This document shows, piece by piece, positions 16,120-23,690 of a DNA stretch of 39,715 bases. The stretch is taken from positions 1 to 39,715 of the forward strand of contig JAFSCE010000012.1 in NCBI GenBank assembly GCA_017436915.1. Reading direction: 5' to 3'. The translations under genes were made by a program, and so were the position numbers. The DNA comes from Clostridia bacterium. Its GTDB lineage: Bacteria; Bacillota; Clostridia; Oscillospirales; Acutalibacteraceae. The stretch's first letter is position 1; each line of letters begins with the position of its first letter. Below the pieces are notes generated by a model. It searched no databases, was not told the DNA's origin, and was given only the letters and a program-made list of their open reading frames with translations.

Positions 16120-17664
16120 TCAAAAATTATCCGGTAAATCGTTTTCCAATAATACGATGCGCGTGCCCTTTGACGGTACTTGCGCTAACATTTGTAAACC
16201 TTCGTTCAGTGTCGGCACCACTAGAATTCGTTCCTCAGCAAAGCCGGCGGAAAGTAGTCCCTCTTTGAGAGGCGGCGCTTGTTTGATACCGACCAAGATG
16301 GCGAAGTCGCAGCAATCCGCGGCATAGGCACCAAGCTCACGGTTAAGTGCTTCCTGCCGTTCACCTAATTCGACCATACCGGGGGTAACCAGCACGCGCT
16401 GAGCGTCGAATTGTTTTAGCACGTCCAAAGCGCCGCGGAAACCGGCAGGATTGGAATTGTATGCGTCGTCAATATAACCGTTGGGCAGCAGCTGCAAGCG
16501 ATGTTCTACTGGCTTAAGTAAACGCACAGCGTATACCATTTCGCTTAAAGGGATACCTAAATGGTGCGCTACCGCGATGCAACCTGCTAAGTTTTGAATG
16601 TTATGGGCACCGAGTAGTTTGGTGGTGAAGGTCTGTTCCTCGTTACCGACTGACACCGTAAAGGTCGATCCCGCAAGTGATACCTGTAGATCCGTCACAC
16701 GCACCTCACCGTTTTGCAAACCGTAGAGAACGGTGGGGCAGAGCGGCTGCTTTTGTGCCAAACGGTTTTGAATATGCAAATTATCCCCACAAGCAAACAG
16801 ACAACCGTTTTCCTTAAGAGCGTCAGCTAACTCAAACTTGGTGGCGATAATATTATCGATTGTTTTAAAGGTTTCTAAATGTTGTTCACTGACCGAGGTG
16901 ATGATACCGTATTGCGGAGATACCAGATCGCAAATCTCTTTGATGTCTCCAACATTTTTAGCACCCATTTCGGCGATAAAGACTTGATGGGAGGGACGTA
17001 ACCGTTCACGGATGGTACGCACCACGCCCATTGTTGTGTTATAACTCTCCGGTGTCATTAACACATTGTATCGGACGGAAAGCAATGCGTGTAAAAAATT
17101 CTTGGTGCTGGTTTTACCGTAACTGCCTGTGATACCGATCACGGTCAAATCGGGACGCAGTTTTAAACGGTGGCGTGCATCCTGCACGTAACGGTTGGCG
17201 ATGGCTTTCTCAAGAGGAAGATTAATGTAATTAGCCAAGCCTACTAACACAAAAGGTGTGAGTGAAAGTACGCACGAAAATCCGATGGCGCGCAGATATA
17301 CCAAGAAATAACAGATGGTAAGGATAATTGCTGCCAGAAGAAATTCGGTTACGAACAAGCGTTTCACACGCGCGGTGACGACAAGCGGTTTTTTTGCTTT
17401 TTTCGGAATGTTGAGTAGTGCTGTTATCAATAAAACAACAGCGCTGACAATGTAACTGTACAATTCCGGCAAAAACATGGCGAGAATGAGCGTTGCCGGT
17501 AGCATGGTGCGTACTTGCACAATTTTCTTATCGTTGTCGGCACACCATTTGCGGTAGCGTTCCGGTCGATAGGAATTGAGTTGTAACATGTGGGTGAAAT
17601 AAACGGCTTGCAAAGCGACGTTTAGTGCCGCACAAAGCAACATGGCAATTTTAGCAATAATCAT
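16120..17664 (-). CDS. murF: MurF-like Mur ligase with an N-terminal membrane region
   Basis: A 514-residue Mur ligase. Residues 1-150 are hydrophobic with about four membrane helices. The catalytic part follows, with the ATP loop GITGSYGKTS at 177-186, PESYNTTMGVV, VFIAEMGAKNVGDI, a Lys in TKFELADAL, and the C-terminal domain opening VEHRLQLL then DDAYNSNPAGFRGAL. The pattern fits MurF, which adds D-Ala-D-Ala to UDP-MurNAc-tripeptide. The neighbouring ddl supplies exactly that dipeptide. The membrane region is absent from textbook MurF but occurs in clostridial relatives; it would hold the enzyme near the lipid-linked steps. Start 17664 lies 3 bases from the stop of the upstream hydrolase gene. 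Confidence 0.88.
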   Translation of the reverse strand: MIIAKIAMLLCAALNVALQAVYFTHMLQLNSYRPERYRKWCADNDKKIVQVRTMLPATLILAMFLPELYSYIVSAVVLLITALLNIPKKAKKPLVVTARVKRLFVTEFLLAAIILTICYFLVYLRAIGFSCVLSLTPFVLVGLANYINLPLEKAIANRYVQDARHRLKLRPDLTVIGITGSYGKTSTKNFLHALLSVRYNVLMTPESYNTTMGVVRTIRERLRPSHQVFIAEMGAKNVGDIKEICDLVSPQYGIITSVSEQHLETFKTIDNIIATKFELADALKENGCLFACGDNLHIQNRLAQKQPLCPTVLYGLQNGEVRVTDLQVSLAGSTFTVSVGNEEQTFTTKLLGAHNIQNLAGCIAVAHHLGIPLSEMVYAVRLLKPVEHRLQLLPNGYIDDAYNSNPAGFRGALDVLKQFDAQRVLVTPGMVELGERQEALNRELGAYAADCCDFAILVGIKQAPPLKEGLLSAGFAEERILVVPTLNEGLQMLAQVPSKGTRIVLLENDLPDNF

Positions 17665-17667
17665 GAG

Positions 17668-18438
17668 TTATTCTCCTTGTAAAAAGGAATCCAATACCCG
17701 ACGACACTGTCCAAAACTTTCGGCAAAGGCATAATGTCCACCGGCAAGTACAACCAGACCGGCATCGGGGATATGCTGTTCCATTATTTTCGCATCACGC
17801 AGGGGAGTGGCAGTATCGTCCTTTCCCCAAATGAGTAGGGTGGGAACAGTAATGCGTGGCAAAAGAGGGGTGACATCGGTTTTGAGCGCAATCACCATGC
17901 TTTGCCGCATGACGGGACTTGCCTGCTTATAATCGGACGATCCAAACCGTTTTTGCGCCTTTTCCACCGCATTTGGAAACAGCGAACGGATACCGGGCAG
18001 TGTAGCAAGACGCTTGATACACTTAAAGGTATATACCCGCAGGTAATACGAGAGAGAATGCTTTACGGGAATACCGGCAGAATCCAACAAAATTGCTTTG
18101 GTTATATTAAGCGGACAATGTTCTCGCGCAAGCAGGTCGATTAAAACGCGCCCGCCGTTGGAGTGGCCTATGCCGATCACGTCGGTTACTCCCAGTGCCT
18201 TGGTAAAGGCAAGAACGAAGTCGGCAAAGTCCGACGGTGTGTAAGGACGGTCGGGTTCTTCGGATCCTCCAAAACCAGGGAGATCGGGAACGAGAACACG
18301 GCAATACGATGATAAATGATCTGTTATTAAATGATATAAACTACCGTCTACACCCCAACCGTGTAACAGCAGAACTGTTTTCGGGCCGCTGCCTTGATCG
18401 ATGTATCGAACACGTTTTCCGTTTACGGTGATCTCCAA
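17668..18438 (-). CDS. Alpha/beta hydrolase
   Basis: A 256-residue alpha/beta-fold hydrolase with an HGWGVDGS oxyanion region, the nucleophile elbow GHSNGG (Ser93), the acid in LLIWGKDDTATP and the catalytic His in LAGGHYAFAE. The substrate is unknown. The start is TTG at 18438, chosen because a strong GAGGAGGT lies directly upstream and no ATG fits it. It is first gene of an operon with murF and ddl, so a role in envelope metabolism is plausible but unproven. Confidence 0.88.
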   Translation of the reverse strand: MEITVNGKRVRYIDQGSGPKTVLLLHGWGVDGSLYHLITDHLSSYCRVLVPDLPGFGGSEEPDRPYTPSDFADFVLAFTKALGVTDVIGIGHSNGGRVLIDLLAREHCPLNITKAILLDSAGIPVKHSLSYYLRVYTFKCIKRLATLPGIRSLFPNAVEKAQKRFGSSDYKQASPVMRQSMVIALKTDVTPLLPRITVPTLLIWGKDDTATPLRDAKIMEQHIPDAGLVVLAGGHYAFAESFGQCRRVLDSFLQGE

Positions 18439-18476
18439 ATCCCCACCTCCTCTGTATACATATTGTATCCTACCAT

Positions 18477-18505
18477 ATTATAGTAAAAAAATCAATGCAC
18501 AAGAA
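18477..18505 (-). promoter_or_regulatory. Possible promoter of the hydrolase-murF-ddl operon
   Basis: On the minus strand a perfect TATAAT (18482-18477) about 40 bases before the TTG start. The matching minus-35 (TTCTTG at 17-base spacing) is weak. Confidence 0.4.
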
Positions 18506-18541
18506 AAGTATATGCGCGAAAAAGTTTTTTATAAAAAGGGC

Positions 18542-18570
18542 TTGACCTATTGTGAAAAGTATGATAAACT
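18542..18570 (+). promoter_or_regulatory. Promoter of the rpmG-secE-nusG-rplK-rplA operon
   Basis: TTGACC (18542-18547), a 17-base spacer and TAAACT (18565-18570) with an extended-minus-10 TG. It leaves an untranslated leader of about 100 bases. Confidence 0.65.
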
Positions 18571-18681
18571 ATTCCTACCTCAAAAGGGGTTTATTTTTTT
18601 GCGCCGTTTTTTAAAAACAGCATGTGCCCCTGAGGGAGGCTCAAAAACCCATTATATAAGGGAATTATTGGAGGTGCCGTT

Positions 18682-18831
18682 ATGAGAGTCAAAGTGACCA
18701 TGGCTTGCAGCGAGTGTAAGCAACGCAACTACAACACCATGAAGAACAAGAAGAACGATCCGGACAGACTTGAGATGAACAAGTACTGCCGCTTCTGCCG
18801 CAAGCACACTGTGCACAGAGAAACCAAGTAA
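18682..18831 (+). CDS. rpmG: 50S ribosomal protein L33
   Basis: A 49-codon frame starting at ATG 18682, behind a TTGGAGGTG site. The protein begins [17 protein letters not shown] and carries two Cys pairs (CSEC and CRFC) in the L33 arrangement, so it is the zinc-binding (C+) form. It ends KHTVHRETK, typical of L33. Its position before secE and nusG is the standard bacterial order. It stands 23 bases before the secE start and is surely co-transcribed with it. Confidence 0.95.
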   Translation: MRVKVTMACSECKQRNYNTMKNKKNDPDRLEMNKYCRFCRKHTVHRETK

Positions 18832-18854
18832 GCAACGGAAGGAGAAAACAAGCG

Positions 18855-19298
18855 ATGGTATTTTGGGGATTTATTTTGGCGGTGGCCGGTTTGCTCACCG
18901 TTCTCGTGTCTTTCCTCAGCAGCTTGAACATCTTTTCCGATATTAGTGCATACGGTTTCAGCGCATGGATCGGTGCTTTCTTCGCGCCGGAGTTTATCAC
19001 CGGCAAAAAGATCGCTTTCTTTATCGCGGTGGTTTTGTTCGTCGTCGGTGTTATCTGCTTTTTCGTCGGTCGCGCTCGCGCGAAGAAAACCGGCATGACG
19101 GATGCCAAGACGGACAAGAGCGTTAAGTTTTTGCGCGATTTAAAAGGCGAGTTCAAGAAGATTACTTGGCCGACCTTCCCCGCAGTTGTGCGAAACACCG
19201 GTGTCACGCTGGTGCTGTGCATCATTCTCGGACTCATCATTTGCCTGATTGATCTTGGCCTTGGTGCATTGATTGATCTGGTGCTTTCGTTGGGTTGA
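18855..19298 (+). CDS. secE: Preprotein translocase subunit SecE, extended form
   Basis: A 147-residue protein whose C-terminal ~60 residues are classical SecE: an amphipathic helix with FLRDLKGEFKKITWPTF, then one membrane helix. SecE clamps SecY in the translocon. Unlike the ~60-75-residue single-helix SecE of most Firmicutes, this one carries about 85 extra N-terminal residues with two more hydrophobic segments, giving a three-helix layout like that of Escherichia coli. The start at 18855 follows a good GGAAGGAG. It lies between rpmG and nusG, as expected. Confidence 0.93.
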   Translation: MVFWGFILAVAGLLTVLVSFLSSLNIFSDISAYGFSAWIGAFFAPEFITGKKIAFFIAVVLFVVGVICFFVGRARAKKTGMTDAKTDKSVKFLRDLKGEFKKITWPTFPAVVRNTGVTLVLCIILGLIICLIDLGLGALIDLVLSLG

Positions 19299-19312
19299 TA
19301 GGGGGGACATCC

Positions 19313-19834
19313 ATGGCTGATGAGGCAAGATGGTATGTCGTTCATACTTATTCCGGTTATGAGAATAAGGTAGCGACCAATCTGGAAAAGATTGTCGAAA
19401 ATCGCAAACTTCAGGATTGGATCCACGAGATCTCTATTCCGACGGAAACTGTCACGGAAATCAAAGACGGTGTGAAGAAGGAAGTAGAGCGTAAGATCTT
19501 CCCGGGCTACGTACTCGTCAAAATGGTGATGAGCGATGAATCTTGGTATGTTGTGCGTAACACGCGCGGCTGCACCGGGTTTGTCGGCCCGAACGGCAAA
19601 CCCACTCCGTTGACCGAAGAAGAGGTCGCGGCACTGGGAGTCGAAAAACATCCGATCGAGATCACCTACCAAGTCGGCGATATGGTCAACATTATCGACG
19701 GTCCGCTGGAGAACTTCTCCGGCCGTGTGGATGAGATTGATCTGGAGAAGAACAAGGTCCGTGTGACCGTGTCCATGTTCGGCAGAGAAACACCTGTCGA
19801 GCTGGAACTCGATCAAGCGGAGAGCATGGAATAA
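19313..19834 (+). CDS. nusG: Transcription termination/antitermination protein NusG
   Basis: A 173-residue NusG. The N-terminal NGN domain binds RNA polymerase (WYVVHTYSGYENKVATNLE, then IFPGYVLVKM and WYVVRNTRGCTGFVG). The C-terminal KOW domain starts at VGDMVNIIDGPLENFSG and binds NusE/S10 or Rho. ATG 19313 is chosen because a GGGGGGA lies just upstream; the frame remains open to 19295 inside the end of secE. Confidence 0.97.
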   Translation: MADEARWYVVHTYSGYENKVATNLEKIVENRKLQDWIHEISIPTETVTEIKDGVKKEVERKIFPGYVLVKMVMSDESWYVVRNTRGCTGFVGPNGKPTPLTEEEVAALGVEKHPIEITYQVGDMVNIIDGPLENFSGRVDEIDLEKNKVRVTVSMFGRETPVELELDQAESME

Positions 19835-19854
19835 CACATTCCATCATTACAAAC

Positions 19855-19950
19855 GAGGGTACGGGCAAATCGCCCTTTCCTGTGCGTCGGACACTTTTCC
19901 GACTGTGGGAGGTATGATGCAAGATCATGCCGCCATACCACAATTTTTGG
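19855..19950 (+). ncRNA. Structured intergenic RNA upstream of rplK, possible L1-type leader
   Basis: The 129-base gap between nusG and rplK can fold into hairpins. One has GTCGGA pairing with TCCGAC (19886-19903). A second has TGTGG (19904-19908) pairing with CCACA (19938-19942), a GAGG internal bulge, then TATG with CATA. A stem interrupted by a purine-rich asymmetric bulge recalls the L1-binding element found in L11-L1 operon leaders. The assignment is by shape only. Confidence 0.35.
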
Positions 19951-19963
19951 AGGTGCAAGAAAA

Positions 19964-20389
19964 ATGGCTCAAAAGATCAGCGGGTACATTAAACTGCAAA
20001 TTCCGGCGGGTAAAGCAACGCCGGCACCCCCTGTTGGCCCTGCGCTTGGTCAACATGGTGTGAACATCATGGCTTTTACGAAAGAATTCAACGAGCGCAC
20101 AAAGAATGACGCAGGTCTTATCATTCCGGTTATTATCACCGTGTATGCAGACCGCTCCTTTACGTTCGTTACGAAGACCCCTCCGGCAGCTGTTCTAATC
20201 AAGAAGGCATGCGGCATTGAGACCGCTTCCGGTGTTCCGAACAAGACGAAGGTTGCCAAGATTACCAAGGAGCAGATCAAGAAGATCGCCGAGACCAAGA
20301 TGCCTGACTTGAACGCCGCATCCATCGAAGCTGCCATGAGCATGGTAGCCGGTACGGCTCGCAGCATGGGCGTTGAAGTTGTCGACTGA
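19964..20389 (+). CDS. rplK: 50S ribosomal protein L11
   Basis: A 141-residue L11, the normal length. The N-terminal domain has [27 protein letters not shown]; the C-terminal rRNA-binding domain ends [15 protein letters not shown]11 organises the GTPase-associated centre of 23S rRNA. It is also the target of PrmA, encoded about 5 kb downstream. A TTGGAGGTG site precedes the start. Confidence 0.97.
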   Translation: MAQKISGYIKLQIPAGKATPAPPVGPALGQHGVNIMAFTKEFNERTKNDAGLIIPVIITVYADRSFTFVTKTPPAAVLIKKACGIETASGVPNKTKVAKITKEQIKKIAETKMPDLNAASIEAAMSMVAGTARSMGVEVVD

Positions 20390-20496
20390 CATTGACGTTC
20401 CGGGTGGGAGGAACCACTGAAAATTCCGATTTTACCACTCATGCCAACCGCGACAATGCGTCGTGTGGATGGTAACTAACAGGGAGGAAAAAACCA

Positions 20497-21186
20497 ATGA
20501 AACATGGTAAGAAATATGTCGACAGCGCGAAGCTGATCGACCGTGCCGCACAGTACGATGTGGCAGAAGCTCTGGATATTGCCGTGAAGACCGGCAAAGC
20601 CAAATTTGACGAGACCGTTGAAGTTCACGTGAAACTGGGCGTTGACAGCCGTCACGCCGATCAGCAGGTGCGTGGTGCGGTTGTCCTGCCGCACGGTACC
20701 GGTAAGAATCTGCGCGTTCTCGTGTTCGCAAAAGAAGATAAGCATCAGGCCGCTCTGGATGCCGGTGCCGATTATGTCGGCGGCGACGATCTGGTTGCTA
20801 AGATCAACGGCGGCTGGATGGATTTCGACGTCGTTATCGCAAGCCCCGATATGATGGGTCTTGTCGGTCGCTTGGGTAAAGTGCTCGGCCCCCGTGGCTT
20901 GATGCCGAACCCGAAAGCCGGTACGGTTACCCCGGACGTTGCGAAAGCTGTTACCGAAGCGAAAGCCGGTAAAATTGAGTACCGTCTGGACAAAACCAAC
21001 ATCATTCACTGCCCGATCGGCAAGGTTTCTTTCGGCGTAGAGAAGCTGCAGGAGAACTTTGATGCTCTGCTCGGCGCTATCGTTCGTGCGAAACCCGCCG
21101 CTGCTAAGGGTCAGTACATTCGTTCTTGCACGGTCGTGACCACGATGGGCCCCGGCATCAAGATCAACCCCGCTAAAGTCGGCTAA
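20497..21186 (+). CDS. rplA: 50S ribosomal protein L1
   Basis: A 229-residue L1 with the expected [21 protein letters not shown] start, the [17 protein letters not shown] strand and the [19 protein letters not shown] signature. It binds the 23S L1 stalk and often represses its own operon. It follows rplK after a 107-base gap that contains no gene and can form small hairpins. An AGGGAGGAA site precedes the ATG. No terminator separates it from rplK. Confidence 0.97.
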   Translation: MKHGKKYVDSAKLIDRAAQYDVAEALDIAVKTGKAKFDETVEVHVKLGVDSRHADQQVRGAVVLPHGTGKNLRVLVFAKEDKHQAALDAGADYVGGDDLVAKINGGWMDFDVVIASPDMMGLVGRLGKVLGPRGLMPNPKAGTVTPDVAKAVTEAKAGKIEYRLDKTNIIHCPIGKVSFGVEKLQENFDALLGAIVRAKPAAAKGQYIRSCTVVTTMGPGIKINPAKVG

Positions 21187-21196
21187 TAAAAAAAGC

Positions 21197-21225
21197 TTGC
21201 ATTTTAGCAAAACATCTGTTATACT
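21197..21225 (+). promoter_or_regulatory. Promoter of rplJ-rplL
   Basis: TTGCAT (21197-21202), a 17-base spacer and TATACT (21220-21225) with an extended-minus-10 TG, beginning 11 bases after the rplA stop. Confidence 0.8.
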
Positions 21226-21231
21226 GACTAT

Positions 21232-21371
21232 TGCTGTTTTCCACAGACAGCGGGTGTGTCTGTAAAAGGCACTGAAAGTTGCCCGCCGAGGTTGACGGTA
21301 ATGCACGATCGTTTTCGATCGAATTGTGTTATCACCACCCTTTCTGTGTGAACGGAAAGGGTGTTTTTCTT
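21232..21371 (+). ncRNA. Ribosomal protein L10 leader with attenuator
   Basis: An untranslated leader of about 190 bases between the rplJ promoter and start codon, its structured part ending at a terminator-like hairpin: stem 21336-21344 with 21355-21363, then TTTTTCTT. Upstream are further GC-rich segments that can fold. Placement and shape match the L10 leader of Firmicutes, in which the L10(L12)4 complex binds the leader and promotes premature termination. Confidence 0.75.
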
Positions 21372-21419
21372 GGAAAAACGGCATGTTATTCATGGTCTGA
21401 CAGGAGGTGAAATGAAAAT

Positions 21420-21932
21420 ATGCCGAGTGAAAAAGTATTATTGGAAAAGCAAGAGGTAGTTGCCAAACTCACCGAAAAGCTGACTGCTGCGAAAGCCGGT
21501 GTGGTCGTTGACTATTCCGGTATCACCGTGGCAGAGGACACCGTTCTTCGCCGCAAGCTGCGTGAAGCGGGTGTTGAGTATGCAGTTGTGAAGAATACGC
21601 TGCTGGGCCGTGCTGCAGAGAACGCCGGTTACGGTGATCTGAAGAGCGTGCTCGAAGGCACCACCGCTATTGCGACTTCCGACAGCGATGAACTGGCTGC
21701 TGCCAAAGTTTTGTGCGAGTATGCCGAGAAAAATGACAACTTCAAGGTCAAAGCCGGTTTCTTCGAGGGAAAAGTTATTGATCCCGCAACCGTCCAGAGT
21801 CTGGCGAAGGTACCCCCGAAAGAGGTACTGTTGTCCATGTTCATTGGCGGACTCAACAACATGGTGGCCGGTTTGGCCCGTGCACTCAACGCTGTTGCTG
21901 AAAAGCAGGGCGAAGGTGCTGCTGAGGCGTAA
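21420..21932 (+). CDS. rplJ: 50S ribosomal protein L10
   Basis: A 170-residue L10. It begins PSEKVLLEKQEVVAKLTEKL and has the conserved VVDYSGITVAEDTVLRRKLR and EYAVVKNTLLGRA segments. The C-terminal helix that anchors L7/L12 dimers is present. ATG 21420 follows a CAGGAGGTGA site. It forms an operon with rplL 52 bases downstream and is probably autoregulated through the leader. Confidence 0.97.
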   Translation: MPSEKVLLEKQEVVAKLTEKLTAAKAGVVVDYSGITVAEDTVLRRKLREAGVEYAVVKNTLLGRAAENAGYGDLKSVLEGTTAIATSDSDELAAAKVLCEYAEKNDNFKVKAGFFEGKVIDPATVQSLAKVPPKEVLLSMFIGGLNNMVAGLARALNAVAEKQGEGAAEA

Positions 21933-21984
21933 GTGCGTCTCTGAATTCTAAAAAATCTTATCAAATTTAAACGGAGGTATTATC

Positions 21985-22359
21985 ATGTCTGAGAAAATCA
22001 CTGCCATGATCGAAGAGATCAAGGCCCTGACCGTTTTGGAACTGAACGAGTTGGTTAAAGCTATTGAGGAAGAATTTGGTGTTTCCGCTGCGGCTCCCGT
22101 GGCTGTTATGGCCGGTGGCGCTGCTCCTGCCGCTGCTGCTGAGGAGAAATCTGAGTTTGATGTTGTTCTGGCTGAAGTCGGCGCGAACAAGATCAACGTT
22201 ATCAAGGTTGTCCGTGAAGTGACCGGTCTGGGCCTGAAAGAGGCGAAGGATCTGGTTGACGGCGCTCCGAAGACCGTTAAAGAAGCTGCCGGTAAGGACG
22301 AGGCAGAAGAAATCAAAAAGAAGCTGGAAGAAGCCGGCGCCAAAGTCGAACTCAAATAA
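21985..22359 (+). CDS. rplL: 50S ribosomal protein L7/L12
   Basis: A 124-residue L7/L12: an N-terminal dimerisation helix ([19 protein letters not shown]), an Ala-rich hinge, and the C-terminal factor-binding domain with [16 protein letters not shown] and [31 protein letters not shown] ending. It is the stalk protein that recruits translation GTPases. An ACGGAGGT site precedes it. The operon ends at the terminator that follows, so rpoB is not part of this transcript. Confidence 0.97.
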   Translation: MSEKITAMIEEIKALTVLELNELVKAIEEEFGVSAAAPVAVMAGGAAPAAAAEEKSEFDVVLAEVGANKINVIKVVREVTGLGLKEAKDLVDGAPKTVKEAAGKDEAEEIKKKLEEAGAKVELK

Positions 22360-22373
22360 GTTTGATTTTACAC

Positions 22374-22403
22374 AAAAAAGCACCATCTGCGGATGGTGCT
22401 TTT
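22374..22403 (+). terminator. Intrinsic terminator after rplL
   Basis: An 8-bp stem (22380-22387 with 22392-22399) with a TGCG loop, a preceding A6 and a short T tail. Confidence 0.88.
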
Positions 22404-22426
22404 CTTCTTATGTTTTGGCTTCGCTA

Positions 22427-22455
22427 TTGATAAATTTGTCTGTTTGTGGTACAAT
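22427..22455 (+). promoter_or_regulatory. Promoter of the MFS-phosphohexomutase-prmA-rsmE operon
   Basis: TTGATA (22427-22432), a 17-base spacer and TACAAT (22450-22455). It overlaps the upstream in-frame GTG at 22446 and so rules that codon out as the start. Confidence 0.8.
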
Positions 22456-22478
22456 TATCGCCGATTGGAGGGAGCACT

Positions 22479-23690
22479 GTGGCAATCACGATCAAGCCGG
22501 AAGCACGCAAGGCCATTTCCTTGGGTTCTTTGTGCGCTGTGTCCTATTTAGCGGTATATATTGCGCGTAATATTTTAAGTGCCGTTTCGCCGCAAATGGT
22601 TGAGCAGGATATTTTCACTAACGAGGAATTTGGTGCTTTTTCCTCCTTGTTTTTTATTACGTATGCGATCGGCCAACTGATAAACGGGCTTGTTGGAGAT
22701 AAGATCAAATCAAAGCATATGATCAGTTTTGGCCTGCTCCTTTCCGGTATTACCGGCTTACTTTTTTCCGTTGTTACCGATCACCTTATGCTGTCGTATA
22801 TTACATACGCGGTTATGGGCTTTTTTCTTTCCATGATCTACGCTCCTATGACGAAGGTCGTTTCCGAAAACACTACGTTGATCTATGCAGAGCGCTGTAG
22901 TTTAGGATATACTTTTTCGGCATTGCTCGGTTCACCCTTTGCCGGCCTGTTAGCGCTGTTTTTGCCATGGAAAGGCGGCTTGCTGTTTAGCGGTGCTTTG
23001 CTTGCTGTCTTGGGCCTTATTTGTATGGTTGCCTTCCGTGCTTTTGAACACAAAGGATACATTAAGTATCATCAATACGACTGTTCTCTTGGTGAGGGTA
23101 GCAGTTATCGGGTGTTGTTCAAACATCAGATCGTTCGTTTTACGGTGATATCGTTTATCACCGGTATTATTCGTACTGCGGTGGTGTTTTGGTTTCCCAT
23201 TTATTTGGCACAATATCTTGGTTACTCTGCGAGTACCGCATCGCTGATCTTTACAGTCGCTACCTTGGCAATTTCCGCCTCCTCGTTTTTGGCAGTCCTA
23301 CTTCACACGCTCCTAAAACGCAATTTGATCTTAACGGAATTTATCGGGTTTACCGGTTCATCATTCTGCTTTTTTCTCTTGCTTTGCGTACATATTCCAC
23401 TCTTAAACGTGCTGCTACTCTCCTTAGCTATTCTCTTTAGTAATATTTCAGCTGCAGCCATGTGGAGCATTTATTGTCCGAGTTTGCGTGAAACCGGTGT
23501 GGTATCAGGCGCTACCGGCTTTTTGGATTTTATCAGCTATATGGCGGCGGCATTGGCCACTTCCATCTTCCCGCATGCGGTGGATGCAATCGGTTGGGGC
23601 GGGGTCATTTTGGTATGGTTTAGTTTGGTTGCCATCGGTGCTTTGGTGACACTTCCCATCAAAAAACGAAAGGAACAGGTAACATGTTAA
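22479..23690 (+). CDS. MFS transporter, organophosphate:phosphate antiporter-like
   Basis: A 403-residue, 12-helix major facilitator. The start is GTG 22479, well spaced from GGAGGGA at 22467-22473. The N-terminal ISLGSLCAVSYLAVYIARNIL and GAFSSLFFITYAIGQLINGLVGDKIKSK resemble the OPA group (GlpT/UhpT/UhpC), with an Arg in helix 1 as expected for phosphate-ester substrates. Glycerol 3-phosphate, hexose phosphate or a sensor role are candidates. It overlaps the phosphohexomutase gene by 7 bases, so sugar phosphate uptake feeding that enzyme is an attractive reading. Confidence 0.85.
   Translation: MAITIKPEARKAISLGSLCAVSYLAVYIARNILSAVSPQMVEQDIFTNEEFGAFSSLFFITYAIGQLINGLVGDKIKSKHMISFGLLLSGITGLLFSVVTDHLMLSYITYAVMGFFLSMIYAPMTKVVSENTTLIYAERCSLGYTFSALLGSPFAGLLALFLPWKGGLLFSGALLAVLGLICMVAFRAFEHKGYIKYHQYDCSLGEGSSYRVLFKHQIVRFTVISFITGIIRTAVVFWFPIYLAQYLGYSASTASLIFTVATLAISASSFLAVLLHTLLKRNLILTEFIGFTGSSFCFFLLLCVHIPLLNVLLLSLAILFSNISAAAMWSIYCPSLRETGVVSGATGFLDFISYMAAALATSIFPHAVDAIGWGGVILVWFSLVAIGALVTLPIKKRKEQVTC

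Noticed and set aside
18689..19837. A 382-codon frame on the minus strand across rpmG, secE and nusG
   Set aside because: It is entirely antisense to three certain genes in conserved order and has no ribosome-binding site or family resemblance.
20476..21393. A 305-codon minus-strand frame across rplA and the L10 leader
   Set aside because: It is antisense to rplA and to the leader; its composition follows the codon bias of L1 read backwards.
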